Shown piece after piece: positions 8,599 through 19,608 of a stretch of 64,000 nt of DNA. The stretch comes from Mucilaginibacter sp. (lineage in GTDB: Bacteria > Bacteroidota > Bacteroidia > Sphingobacteriales > Sphingobacteriaceae), in assembly GCA_030445275.1 (NCBI GenBank), contig JAUCSE010000012.1, positions 1-64,000 of the forward strand, read 5' to 3'. Position numbers and translations under genes: made by a program. How positions within the stretch are numbered: the stretch's first letter is position 1; each line of letters begins with the position of its first letter. The notes under the pieces are model-generated. The model did no database searches. It was given only the letters and a program-made list of their open reading frames with translations, and was not told the origin of the DNA.

Positions 8599-11055
8599 CT
8601 AATTACCGGTTCTTCGCCGTTCATCATCATTACCCGTATCGTGCTTGCTGGCCGATTTAACCGTTGTTTTACCAAACCGGTAGGTAAAATTAAGCATCAC
8701 CCTGCGGGTTTCTCTTTTGCTTATCCCGGTTAGATCAACATTTTGGTATAAGGCACTATACCGCTCACGGTCAGAATTAAAAATATCAATAACGCTTAAT
8801 TTTAAGTTACCACGCTTACCAAAAACCTGCTTGCTCAAGCCTGCATTTACCGTATAACTTTGCCTGATCTGGTTTATGCCATACAACGTTGGTGACTCAT
8901 ACCTGCCTGAAATTTCGCCCGTTAATGTACTGCTTAGCGTAAAGTTCTGGGTGGTGTTAACAATAATATCCTGCGAGGCTTTATTAAAACTCCCATATAC
9001 AGCATAAGCAGTATAACGCAAGTATGAAGCGTCGAGATTAAAACTGGCGTTCCACCAGCTGTTAAACTGTACAGGCGCATAAAATGTAGCCCCGTAAATG
9101 AATATCCGGCCAAAATTACGATGGATGGTTATATTAACCTTTGATGAATCATTTTGTTCGTATATCGGAAAATCATAAGCATCATTGGTAACACTGTAAT
9201 ATAAAGTGCTTACGAAAGTTTCCTTATAAGTGTGCGACAATTGTATGGTGCTGGTATATTCAGGTTTTAGATTTGGGTTACCAGAAATATAATCATACAG
9301 ATCAACGTAATTTAAAAAAGGGTTGATATCCTGGTAGTCGGGGCGCTGAATGCCCCTGTTATAGCTTAAATTAAATGCGCTTTTTTCATCGGCCTGATAG
9401 TTTAACTGCGCCTGAGGGAAAAGATTAAAATAATTGTTTTTGCTGCTGGTTGCCGAGCTTTGGTCTATTCCTACGGAGTTCCCTGTGGTATTTGTTTTTT
9501 CGGCCCGTATACCTGTGGTAATATCAAATTTCCCTATCTTGTTTATATAATTTAAGTAACCCGCGCTTACAATTTCAGTGTATATAAAACGGTTGTTGAC
9601 AGTGTTATCAGGATCGGCCCGATAGCTTTCATCCACCAATGGCCCAAATGTCAGGTTATTATCACTCCTGATATGGTTATACTTTACCCCTGCTTCCAGC
9701 TTTGCGGTTTTAGATAGCGGGTTCACATAGTCGATCTTTGATGTCCAGATGTGTATTTTTGATGGTGAGAGATTTTCCAGTTGTAATGGATCACGGTATT
9801 CGGTTCCGGCAGGGGTGTAAAAATTATTGGTAATATACTCGTTTGAATGACGGTTGTAAGTAGAATAGTTAACATCGGCCGATAAGTTTTTCCCGCTTTT
9901 ATCAAGTGTTCCGTTGTAATTGATATTGTAATTTAGAAGGCTTGCCCCTCTGTCAAGATTTGATTTGGCTTTAATTATAGAATCAAGCCTGTTCTGATTG
10001 GAGATCATCAGATCATTATTCTTCAAAAATTTATCTTCCCTTACAACACCACTTACCAGGAAGCCAATGGTTTGCTTTGTTGATAAAGAATAATCAGCCC
10101 CTAACTTAAAATTATGGTTGTATGATTTTTGAGTATTATTATAATCAACATTATAATTACTTAAAGCATCATCATAGGTGATATTTCTGTTGTTATTAAT
10201 ATAACGACTGGTTTTATTATCATCAAGCGAGTAGTTACCAAAAACATTAAGCTTTGTTGTGCGATTATTAAAGGTAATACCTGCCCGGCTTTTGTAATAT
10301 TTGCCATATCCTCCACCAACAGTAAAACTGCCATTGGTGCCTATATTTTTACCTTTTTTTTGCACAATATTGATGATGCCTCCTCCTGATGCATCGTACT
10401 TTGCAGAGGCACTGGTGATCATCTCTACCTGCTCAATATTGCTACTTTGTATACCACGTAACAGGTTTACCAGGTCATCTCCGGTTAAATTTGTGGATCT
10501 TCCATCAATGGTTATTAAAGCCGGTTGCCGCCCTATGATACTCAGGGTTTGGTCGCCACTGTTTACGTGCACCCCGGGTGCTTGCCTAAGCACATCATAA
10601 ATAGAGTTACCTTCGGCGGTTACGCTATTTTGTATATTCAGAACTATTTTTCCTGGTTTTACTTCAATGTAGGGTTTTCGGGCAACAACGTTGATTTCCT
10701 TTAGCTGCTTGTTTACCAGTTTTAAAACTATATCACCGGCAATTACATTCTGGCCAGCCAAAACCTTGTGGGGGCCAGAGTAAACTTTATTATACCCCAC
10801 ACTGGTAGCCAGAAGCAAATAAGTGCCAGGATTGATATTAATAAAACCAAAATCGCCATTCTTTTCTGTAAGACTTGATTTTACTACAGATGAATCGGCT
10901 GATTTGAGCAATACAATAGTAGCAAATTCTGCTGCTTTGCCGCCTTCTATTAAAATTTTACCTTGTATGGCTGAAGGTTTTGTTTGTGCAAACGAAAAAT
11001 AACACATCCCGGTTAAGAATGCAAACAACAAACCCCCAAATAAACCCTTCATCAA
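8599..11055 (-). CDS. outer-membrane receptor-like beta-barrel protein
   Basis: An 818-residue protein. Residues 1-24 form a signal peptide (cut after FSFA). Next comes a carboxypeptidase-regulatory-like Ig domain (about 27-110), then a plug-like domain (about 130-235, with GRQPALITIDGR and SASAKYDASGGGIINI typical of TonB-dependent receptors). A long barrel (about 240-800) of the 'outer membrane beta-barrel family 3' type follows. The C-terminus has a charged extension after the last strand. The barrel end RRVMLNFTYRFG matches family ends. It probably takes up or sheds an unidentified ligand at the outer membrane. No SusD partner is adjacent. Confidence 0.85.
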   Translation of the reverse strand: MMKGLFGGLLFAFLTGMCYFSFAQTKPSAIQGKILIEGGKAAEFATIVLLKSADSSVVKSSLTEKNGDFGFININPGTYLLLATSVGYNKVYSGPHKVLAGQNVIAGDIVLKLVNKQLKEINVVARKPYIEVKPGKIVLNIQNSVTAEGNSIYDVLRQAPGVHVNSGDQTLSIIGRQPALITIDGRSTNLTGDDLVNLLRGIQSSNIEQVEMITSASAKYDASGGGIINIVQKKGKNIGTNGSFTVGGGYGKYYKSRAGITFNNRTTKLNVFGNYSLDDNKTSRYINNNRNITYDDALSNYNVDYNNTQKSYNHNFKLGADYSLSTKQTIGFLVSGVVREDKFLKNNDLMISNQNRLDSIIKAKSNLDRGASLLNYNINYNGTLDKSGKNLSADVNYSTYNRHSNEYITNNFYTPAGTEYRDPLQLENLSPSKIHIWTSKIDYVNPLSKTAKLEAGVKYNHIRSDNNLTFGPLVDESYRADPDNTVNNRFIYTEIVSAGYLNYINKIGKFDITTGIRAEKTNTTGNSVGIDQSSATSSKNNYFNLFPQAQLNYQADEKSAFNLSYNRGIQRPDYQDINPFLNYVDLYDYISGNPNLKPEYTSTIQLSHTYKETFVSTLYYSVTNDAYDFPIYEQNDSSKVNITIHRNFGRIFIYGATFYAPVQFNSWWNASFNLDASYLRYTAYAVYGSFNKASQDIIVNTTQNFTLSSTLTGEISGRYESPTLYGINQIRQSYTVNAGLSKQVFGKRGNLKLSVIDIFNSDRERYSALYQNVDLTGISKRETRRVMLNFTYRFGKTTVKSASKHDTGNDDERRRTGN

Positions 11056-11302
11056 TAAACTTAGTGTAGAAATTTCTTATATTCCCGATTAAAAAATGCA
11101 TCGCAATATAACATTATATATTAATAACATATAAATATGTATTGATAATTAGAGGATATATAAATCATATCTACAGTCCTGGTTTTAATCTTTATATGAT
11201 TTAATACAGATATTAATATGTACGATCAATTAAAATAAAATGAAGCCAATTTTTATTTAATTTCGGCCCGGGAACCATTGTACCATTTTGATTACCACAA
11301 AC

Positions 11303-12616
11303 ATGAAGAAAGTAAGTTTTTTAATCTTGATCATCTGTTTAGCAACAAAAATAATTGCACAACCAGCACCTGCGAATTATATTCTTGCCCTAAACAAGTT
11401 TAAACAATTGTACAATAATAACCAGCCCGACAGCATTTATAGCATGTTTAGTCCCGAAATGAAAGCCGCCTTACCTGCCGATAATTTCAGGAGCACTACA
11501 GTGCAATTAAAAAGCCAGCTTGGCAATCTTACCGAAGCAGATTTTGTAAAATACGAAGCTCCGCTCGCTTATTATAAAGCAACATTTGAAAAGAGCACCC
11601 TGTTATTAAACTTATCGGTAAATTCGTCAACCCAATTTACTGGCCTTCTTTTGAAACCTTATCAAGCTCCTGCAACTACGGGTGCAGCTGCAACTACCTC
11701 AAGCATATCTACTGATCCTTCTATAACAGAATCGCCGGTAACCTTAAAAACCTTTTCGGGTTCCATATCAGGAACTCTTGCCATACCCAAAAATGCAACC
11801 GATAAAATACCGGTAGTGTTGATTATTGCAGGCTCGGGCCCAACTGATCGCGATGGCAACAGTCCTAAATTGGGTTTGACAACAAATACCTATAAAATGA
11901 TAGCCAATGAACTGGGTAAAAATGGTTTTGCCTCATTACGCTATGATAAACGCCTTGTTGGTCAAAGTGTAAGTTCAACCAAGGAAACAGAGCTGCGCTT
12001 TGAGGATTATATTGACGATGCAGTTGGCTTGATTAATATGTTGAATGACGATCAGCGCTTTTCAAAGATCATTATCCTGGGTCACAGCGAAGGATCATTG
12101 GTGGGCATGATGGCCGCTTATGATCAGCCTGTAAAGGCATTTATATCTGTAGCAGGCGCAGGCGATTCGGCCGATAAGATCATGACGGAACAAATGAAAT
12201 CGCAGCCCCAGTGGATAGCCGACGGTTTTAACCGCATGCTTGATAGTTTAAAAAGAGGTAAAACCACTGATAATATCGACCCTGCACTATACTCAGTTGC
12301 AAGACCGAGCGTACAAAAATACCTGATGTCGTGGTTTAGGTATAACCCTATCCGCGAGATCAAAAAAATAAAGATCCCTATCCTGATTGTACAGGGAACC
12401 ACTGACCTGCAGGTAACCGTAGCCGATGCCGATAAATTAAAGAAGGCAAAATCTGATGCCGTACTGGCTATTATACCCGGCATGAACCATATTTTGAAGG
12501 AAGCCCCGGCAGATAAAGCAAAAAACGTAGCCACCTATAACGAGCCCGATCTACCCCTTAAACCCGAATTTGTAAAAGCCATGATCAACTTTTTAAATAA
12601 GGTGAAAAACCTTTAA
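11303..12616 (+). CDS. secreted alpha/beta hydrolase with DUF3887 domain
   Basis: A 437-residue protein. I start it at the ATG at 11303, giving MKKVSFLILIICLATKIIAQ, a standard signal peptide, rather than an upstream TTG. After the signal come a DUF3887-like helical domain (about residues 25-115), a Thr/Ser/Ala-rich linker, and an alpha/beta hydrolase domain with the nucleophile elbow GHSEG (Ser262) and the oxyanion-region motif AGSGPTDRDG. The C-terminal region GMNHILKEAP supplies the catalytic His. It probably acts as a periplasmic esterase or peptidase; the substrate is unknown. Confidence 0.85.
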   Translation: MKKVSFLILIICLATKIIAQPAPANYILALNKFKQLYNNNQPDSIYSMFSPEMKAALPADNFRSTTVQLKSQLGNLTEADFVKYEAPLAYYKATFEKSTLLLNLSVNSSTQFTGLLLKPYQAPATTGAAATTSSISTDPSITESPVTLKTFSGSISGTLAIPKNATDKIPVVLIIAGSGPTDRDGNSPKLGLTTNTYKMIANELGKNGFASLRYDKRLVGQSVSSTKETELRFEDYIDDAVGLINMLNDDQRFSKIIILGHSEGSLVGMMAAYDQPVKAFISVAGAGDSADKIMTEQMKSQPQWIADGFNRMLDSLKRGKTTDNIDPALYSVARPSVQKYLMSWFRYNPIREIKKIKIPILIVQGTTDLQVTVADADKLKKAKSDAVLAIIPGMNHILKEAPADKAKNVATYNEPDLPLKPEFVKAMINFLNKVKNL

Positions 12617-12627
12617 TATCAATAATA

Positions 12628-12713
12628 TGTCATTGCGTAGCGTGGCAATCGCATGCTTTACAGGGCTGATCGGCATCTTCGCGATTGCTTCGTCGTCTCT
12701 CCTCGCAATGACA
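12628..12713. repeat. palindromic dispersed repeat, TCATTGCG family
   Basis: The ends are GTCATTGCGTAGCGTGGCAA and its imperfect complement ending CGCAATGAC, with an inner GCGATTGCTTCGTCGTC segment. The same ends occur at 15133-15214 and 29511-29607. Each copy is about 80-100 bases, lies between genes and can fold into one long hairpin. Confidence 0.75.
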
Positions 12714-12766
12714 TGATCTTTTTCCTTACAAACTTTTAGCGTTCCACCTTCAGGGGGCCAGAGGGG

Positions 12767-13246
12767 CTACCACGCACCCAATAACCGCCGTATCACAATA
12801 ATTTCAGCAATATGGTAAGCGTTATGATCAGCAACCTGTAAAGCTTCGCGTAAAATATTTTGCCCATCGCCATGAGGTATCTTCGTAAAGAGATCACCCT
12901 TTTTTACCAGGCCTATCAGCTCATCCCGGTCCTGATTTATTTGTTTAACAGTCTGGTTCCATGCCTCATCATTTGCAGGGTTGGTTTCTTTTGGCCAGTA
13001 ACCATCGGGCCAATTAGGCGATTGATGGTTGCCATCTTTACAAAACTCCAGCATATCCCATTGCGCTATGCGTATATGCTCCACTAATTGCCATATGCTA
13101 TAAGGAAGTTTATCAACCTTAACCCCTCTTATATTAGCCGGCAAGCCCGTCAGGGCTTTTTTCAAATCAGCATGCGCATTACCACCGTTTAACAGGTGTA
13201 TCAGTTCATCAATTAAAATTCCGTGCTCGTTGCTCATAGTTTTCAT
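12767..13246 (-). CDS. DinB family protein
   Basis: A 159-residue, mainly helical protein. The ATG at 13246 (MKTMSNEHG) is preferred over an upstream TTG; a second ATG three codons later is also possible. It fits the DinB/YfiT four-helix metalloprotein family: the metal ligands are placed in VEHIRIAQWD and in the C-terminal ADHNAYHIAEI (two histidines four apart). Members act as damage-inducible proteins or as thiol-dependent transferases. It is a single gene on the minus strand, convergent with the hydrolase. The enzymatic role is unknown. Confidence 0.8.
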   Translation of the reverse strand: MKTMSNEHGILIDELIHLLNGGNAHADLKKALTGLPANIRGVKVDKLPYSIWQLVEHIRIAQWDMLEFCKDGNHQSPNWPDGYWPKETNPANDEAWNQTVKQINQDRDELIGLVKKGDLFTKIPHGDGQNILREALQVADHNAYHIAEIIVIRRLLGAW

Positions 13247-13335
13247 TGTTCTTCTAAGTAACAAATTTATCTACGGTTTGATTTATATGCCTTAAAAGTT
13301 TTAAGTTTATCCGGCATTACTAAATTCTTGATCAG

Positions 13336-15117
13336 GTGATAAAAAATATAATCATAAAGCTGTTACTGGCTGTTGTAATTTTCATGGTTGCTTTAACCGG
13401 TTGTAAAAAAGACATGGGCGGTTCTGGACCAATGATGGGTAAGGACGATGCTGCCTTTACCATTTATGAAAACAATTTCCTCGATGCTTTATGGAAACGC
13501 AATCCTGACTGGGCTACTTCTGTTGGTTACCATAAATATGACAGCCTTTTATATATCCCCAACGAGCAGAGCAGGCAAAAAATGCTGGAATTTGCCAAGG
13601 TCGAGATCGATTCATTAAGTCGTTTTGAGGTAAACAGTCTTACTGATGCCAACAAAATTGATTACAAAATGATGCAAAACCAGCTGGAATATGCCCAATG
13701 GCAAATTCAGCAGTTAAAAGCTTATGAGTGGGATCCATCGTCATACAATGTCATAGGAACCTTTGCCTACATACTGAATGAGCATTATGCCCCGCTTACC
13801 AAGCGTTTACGTAATTTTTATCAAAGAATGACCAATGTACCGCTTTACTATAAAGAGGCACAAAAACAAATAAAAAACCCTGTTGCCGAACTTACCAGCC
13901 TGGCCATTGAGCAAAACCTGGGTGGCGTTGATGTGATAGAAAAAGACTTTGCCGATTCGTTAAAGAAAACCGACATCCCTAAAGCAGAGCAAAAATTAAT
14001 GACCGACAGGGCCGCCCTTTGTGTGCAAGCTATAAAAAGTTATACCGAATGGCTAAAAGCATTAAAGAACGATCATCCGCGCAGCTTCAGGTTAGGGAAA
14101 GATCTGTATGAGGATAAATTCAAGTACGAAATAGTATCAGCCAGCTCGGCTCAGCAGGTGTTTAACGCCGCCGTTCAGCGTAAGAAGTATCTGCATGGCG
14201 AAATGGCTAAAATAAGCCGTCAGCTGTGGCCAAAATATTTTGGCAGCAAAACTATGCCAACCGATACACTAGTGCTCATCAGCGCCATGATTGATACCTT
14301 GTCATCAAAACATGTTAAGCCCAATGAGTTTCAATCGGCTATTGAACAGCTGATACCCAAGCTTAACACTTTTGTAAAAACCAAGGACCTGCTTACGCTC
14401 GATCCTACAAAACCGTTGATCATCCGTAAAGAGCCTGGCTATATGGCCGGTGTTGCTGGTGCCTCCATGAGCGGGCCTGGGCCTTATGACAAAGCTGGCA
14501 ATTCCTATTTTAATGTAGGCAGCCTGTCTGGTTGGAGCAAGGAAAAGGCCGAAAGCTATCTACGCGAATACAACCAGTATATACTACAGATACTGTGTAT
14601 TCATGAGGCTGTACCCGGTCATTACGTACAGGGTGTGTATGCCAATAAAGCGCCAAGCATCATCAAATCGGTATTTGGTAATGGGGCTATGAACGAGGGA
14701 TGGGCCGTTTATACCGAGCAAATGATGCTGGATAATGGCTATGGCAACAATGAGCCTGAAATGCTGCTGATGTGGTATAAATGGCACCTGCGCTCGGTTT
14801 GCAATACCATACTGGATTATAGTGTACACAGCGGCAGCATGACCAAAGAACAGGCTATTAAAATGCTGACCACCGAGGCTTTTCAACAACAAGCTGAAGC
14901 TGATGGCAAATGGAAAAGGGTAAGTGTTAGCAGCGTACAACTCACTAGTTACTACACCGGCTACAAAGAGATCATGGACTTGCGCGAAGCCTACAAGTTA
15001 AAAGTTGGCGACAAATATAAACTGAAGGAGTTTAACGAGAAGTTTTTAAGCTATGGCAGCGCTCCGGTTAAGTTTATAAAAGATGCCATGCTGGCTAAAG
15101 CGCCGGTGGCTAAGTAA
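13336..15117 (+). CDS. DUF885 family lipoprotein, putative zinc peptidase
   Basis: A 593-residue protein with a GTG start at 13336, chosen because it gives a full lipoprotein signal ending VALTGC (Cys22). The body matches DUF885: mainly helical, with the metal motif H423-E424-A-V-P-G-H429 and a downstream NEGWAVYTEQM motif contributing a further glutamate. These resemble the zinc sites of M3/M32-like carboxypeptidases. It is probably a periplasmic lipoprotein peptidase. It is an isolated gene flanked downstream by a palindromic repeat. The substrate is unknown. Confidence 0.8.
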   Translation: MIKNIIIKLLLAVVIFMVALTGCKKDMGGSGPMMGKDDAAFTIYENNFLDALWKRNPDWATSVGYHKYDSLLYIPNEQSRQKMLEFAKVEIDSLSRFEVNSLTDANKIDYKMMQNQLEYAQWQIQQLKAYEWDPSSYNVIGTFAYILNEHYAPLTKRLRNFYQRMTNVPLYYKEAQKQIKNPVAELTSLAIEQNLGGVDVIEKDFADSLKKTDIPKAEQKLMTDRAALCVQAIKSYTEWLKALKNDHPRSFRLGKDLYEDKFKYEIVSASSAQQVFNAAVQRKKYLHGEMAKISRQLWPKYFGSKTMPTDTLVLISAMIDTLSSKHVKPNEFQSAIEQLIPKLNTFVKTKDLLTLDPTKPLIIRKEPGYMAGVAGASMSGPGPYDKAGNSYFNVGSLSGWSKEKAESYLREYNQYILQILCIHEAVPGHYVQGVYANKAPSIIKSVFGNGAMNEGWAVYTEQMMLDNGYGNNEPEMLLMWYKWHLRSVCNTILDYSVHSGSMTKEQAIKMLTTEAFQQQAEADGKWKRVSVSSVQLTSYYTGYKEIMDLREAYKLKVGDKYKLKEFNEKFLSYGSAPVKFIKDAMLAKAPVAK

Positions 15118-15132
15118 CATCTGTTAACCATA

Positions 15133-15214
15133 CGTCATTGCGATAGCGTGGCAATCCCCAATTTACAGAGCAGCTCTGTATAGCTTAGAGATTGCTTCGT
15201 ACCTCGCAATGACG
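15133..15214. repeat. palindromic dispersed repeat, TCATTGCG family
   Basis: Second copy of the family, directly downstream of the DUF885 gene. It begins CGTCATTGCGATAGCGTGGC and ends GATTGCTTCGTACCTCGCAA followed by TGACG. The termini are complementary over about 12 bases. It could act as an mRNA-end hairpin for the DUF885 transcript. Confidence 0.75.
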
Positions 15215-15253
15215 GGCGGGTTTTAATAATGGCATTTTATCGCATAGCTCCCC

Positions 15254-15290
15254 AAAAAAGAGATAGCCCATGAGTAATAAAAACTCATGG
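15254..15290 (-). terminator. probable terminator of the 80-residue protein gene
   Basis: An 8-bp perfect stem CCATGAGT/ACTCATGG with a 7-base loop. Read on the minus strand it is followed after a few bases by CTCTTTTTTGG. It lies about 58 bases beyond the stop of the minus-strand gene at 15348-15590. Confidence 0.4.
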
Positions 15291-15347
15291 ACTATGAACC
15301 ATAAGCCATCACCCATGAACTATCAAATTCTTTTTTACTATGGTTTA

Positions 15348-15590
15348 CTATGCGTAATAATTTTTTATCTGGTATTCGAGCTGGGTCATGATGTTATCTT
15401 CCAGCTTGCCCTGGCAACAAACAACGTTATGCTCATCATTAAAATTAACTTCTGCAATAATTTTACCCTGGTCAACCACGCGGAACCTTCCTGCTTCGTT
15501 TGGTAAAACGGCTACAATGCGTTCATCATCTTTAAAATTGATCAACACATGAAACTGGTGCTGTGGTATAAATGCTATTTGCTGTAACAT
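15348..15590 (-). CDS. small hypothetical protein
   Basis: An 80-residue acidic soluble protein starting MLQQIAFIPQHQF, with two adjacent cysteines (VVCCQG) and no membrane segment. It is preferred over the overlapping plus-strand frame because its composition is protein-like, it has an AT-rich upstream region, and a terminator-like hairpin follows. I recognise no domain. It is probably a lineage-specific cytoplasmic protein. Confidence 0.6.
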   Translation of the reverse strand: MLQQIAFIPQHQFHVLINFKDDERIVAVLPNEAGRFRVVDQGKIIAEVNFNDEHNVVCCQGKLEDNIMTQLEYQIKNYYA

Positions 15591-15747
15591 TAAAAACCCC
15601 CTTTCCGTTGTTAAAGTATATCAATAAAATATAAAGAGCCTTGATTACTATAAAGTTAACGAAATAAATTTTAAATAATTGTTACCTTTTATAGCATTTT
15701 TTGGTTAAAATATTATAATATCTTTAACACCTGTTATACGCTATACC

Positions 15748-16668
15748 ATGAAATATCTTTTCAGCACTTTTCTATTACTGATGGCAACCGTTTTGTGCCA
15801 GGCACAAAAGTTAAAACTGGTTTTAAATTTAACCAAAGGCAATACCTATAACATGGTAACCAATACCACATCGGCCATAAAACAAACTATAAACGGGCAG
15901 GAAAACAATGTTGACATGACCATTTCCGGTACCACATCATTCAAAGTATTGAATGCCGACGATTCTTTGTACTATATGGAGGTTAACTACAAAAGCCTGA
16001 GCATGAAAATGCAGATGGCAACCGGCCCGGTAAGTTTTGATTCGCAAAAAAAGGATCCTTCTGATATCATGTCGTCTATGCTGTCGGGCCTGGTGAATAA
16101 GCCATTTACAGCCACCATTACCAAAAGCGGCAGGGTACGGTCGGTTGAAAAAGTAGAGAACATGATAGCATCCGTGCTTGATGGCTTCCCGCAGATACAG
16201 GGGGCGCAAAAAGATCAGATCAAAGAGCAATTTATCCAGTCATTTGGTGCAAAGGCCATTAAAGGGAATATCGAAATGTCGACCGCTGTTTTCCCGGAGA
16301 TCCCGGTATCAAAAAATGATAAATGGACCATAAATACAACGCTTGAAAGCGCCATGAAGGCTAAAATAACCGCTGTTTACCAGTTAACCGATATAACAGC
16401 AGCCAGCTACGTAATACATGGCGATGCCCGGATTGAAACCGAAGCAAAAGATACCTTTAAAGAGATGAATGGCCTACCCATGAAATATAATATGGATGGA
16501 ACAATGGTAACGGATATTAAGGCAGATAAAGCCACCGGCTGGATCAGCGAATCAAAAACCCGGCAAATGATAAGTGGCACTGTCGAAATAAAAGATAACC
16601 CCAAAGTACCCGGCGGCATTACCTTTCCGATGAGTGTGACTAATGAATCTGTTACTACTGACAAATAA
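15748..16668 (+). CDS. DUF6263 family secreted protein
   Basis: A 306-residue protein with signal peptide residues 1-19 (cut after LCQA). The mature part is beta-rich and matches the DUF6263 family of Bacteroidota, with the typical N-terminal LNLTKGNTYNMVTNTTSAIKQ region and a C-terminal segment on membrane-protein-like turns. The function of the family is unknown; location is periplasm or envelope. An 88-base 8-bp tandem repeat begins two bases after the stop codon. Confidence 0.75.
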   Translation: MKYLFSTFLLLMATVLCQAQKLKLVLNLTKGNTYNMVTNTTSAIKQTINGQENNVDMTISGTTSFKVLNADDSLYYMEVNYKSLSMKMQMATGPVSFDSQKKDPSDIMSSMLSGLVNKPFTATITKSGRVRSVEKVENMIASVLDGFPQIQGAQKDQIKEQFIQSFGAKAIKGNIEMSTAVFPEIPVSKNDKWTINTTLESAMKAKITAVYQLTDITAASYVIHGDARIETEAKDTFKEMNGLPMKYNMDGTMVTDIKADKATGWISESKTRQMISGTVEIKDNPKVPGGITFPMSVTNESVTTDK

Positions 16669-16670
16669 TT

Positions 16671-16758
16671 GGGTCATTGGGTCATTGGGTCATTGGGTCA
16701 TTGGGTCATTGGGTCATTGGGTCATTGGGTCATTGGGTCATTGGGTCATTGGGTCATT
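16671..16758. repeat. tandem repeat, 11 copies of GGGTCATT
   Basis: Eleven uninterrupted 8-bp units GGGTCATT with no mismatch, starting two bases after the DUF6263 stop codon. The perfect identity indicates recent expansion, and copy number is likely to vary between strains. The unit is related to the GTCATT words at 6842-6985 and 7880-7943. Confidence 0.95.
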
Positions 16759-16829
16759 TAAGAATGAGTTTTCGGGTAGTTTTATGTTTGATGCTCATCT
16801 CAATAATTTTCAACATTTAATGACCTATT

Positions 16830-16857
16830 GACTGAATGACTGAATGACTGAATGACT
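16830..16857. repeat. short tandem repeat, 3.5 copies of GACTGAAT
   Basis: Three full copies and a half copy of the 8-bp unit GACTGAAT, 72 bases after the GGGTCATT array and 20 bases before the ligA start. The complement of this unit shares the ATTCAGTC/GTCATT character of the first array, so the two could partly pair. Confidence 0.85.
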
Positions 16858-16859
16858 AA

Positions 16860-18890
<2,031 letters not shown>

Positions 18891-18998
18891 TTTTATTTAA
18901 AACTCAATAAAATTTTATCTGTTATACTGTTATAAAAAATGTATATATTTATATACCCGCTTTTTATGCCAATTAAAACTGATTAACCACAAATTCCG

Positions 18999-19085
18999 TA
19001 ATTACCCCATACCAGTTTGTGATAATTGTAATACTAAATTAAATACAAATTGAATAATTACCCCTTACCAATTTGGGATAGTTAT
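18999..19085. promoter_or_regulatory. two direct repeats, 56 bases apart, upstream of a small gene
   Basis: The segments at 18999-19029 and 19055-19085 share about 26 of 31 positions, beginning TAATTACCCC and continuing ACCA(A/G)TTTG(G/T)GATA. They lie 32-118 bases upstream of the ATG at 19117. Repeats of this length and spacing could be binding sites of a dimeric regulator, but they could also be a local duplication. Confidence 0.4.
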
Positions 19086-19116
19086 ATGTTAACGCTGTTC
19101 ACTAAATCCTAATAAA

Positions 19117-19344
19117 ATGGCACATCTTATTGCAATACAGGAAAATATTTTTTGCGAACCTTGTAAAGATTGTGGTGCAAGGCCTGTAATAGAACATGTA
19201 AAGGGCGGTTTTCTGGTACGATGCCCAAAAGATAAATCGCACTATAAAACCAAAACAGGATTGGTTAATATTGACGACTGGAATTTAAAAAACAAAGTGC
19301 ACCCCCCACTGGGTAATGCTAAAAGCCCTCAAAAAGCATCCTGA
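19117..19344 (+). CDS. small cysteine-containing hypothetical protein
   Basis: A 75-residue basic protein. Four cysteines (C13, C16, C19 and C36, in CEPCKDC and VRCP) suggest a small zinc-ribbon-like fold. The C-terminal 20 residues are low complexity. The gene is preceded by two long direct repeats that may be regulatory. I do not recognise the family. It is probably cytoplasmic, and a nucleic-acid or metal-binding role is only a guess. Confidence 0.6.
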   Translation: MAHLIAIQENIFCEPCKDCGARPVIEHVKGGFLVRCPKDKSHYKTKTGLVNIDDWNLKNKVHPPLGNAKSPQKAS

Positions 19345-19423
19345 TCCGAATTGATCCTAATGCCATTAAGTTAAGCTTATACTGCTCTTTTTAGTTAGAA
19401 AACTAATTTTTATAAAAAAATTG

Positions 19424-19540
19424 GCATTTCGAACGGAGTGAGAAATCTTATAGAATGAGCAATGTTCATCTTGTATCCTGTATAGGATTTTTCGCTATCG
19501 CTCAAGAGATAGTTTCTCCTCATACTTCGTTCGAAATGAC
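19424..19540. repeat. palindromic dispersed repeat, TTTCGAAC variant
   Basis: The left end GCATTTCGAACGGAGTGAG is complementary, with mismatches, to the right end CTTCGTTCGAAATGAC. An inner hairpin CTATCGCTCAAGAGATAG also forms. The architecture is like the TCATTGCG repeats, but the end sequence differs. It lies between convergent genes. Confidence 0.65.
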
Positions 19541-19608
19541 AATCTTCTATTTCTTCACAAAACATCCCATGGGGTTACAGGTCGTGAGCTGGTGGCGAAC
19601 GATACGAT

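Noticed and set aside
15270..15506. 78-codon plus-strand frame opposite the 80-residue protein
   Set aside because: It is the antisense of a better frame at 15348-15590, which has protein-like composition and a terminator.
16671..16758. possible iteron-type replication origin
   Set aside because: The 8-bp units have no spacer, there is no replication initiator gene nearby, and ligA on its own is not an origin marker.
16643..16831. 62-codon frame encoding repeated GSLGHWVI
   Set aside because: The peptide repeat is only the translation of the 8-bp tandem array (24 bases make 8 codons); the frame overlaps the end of the DUF6263 gene.
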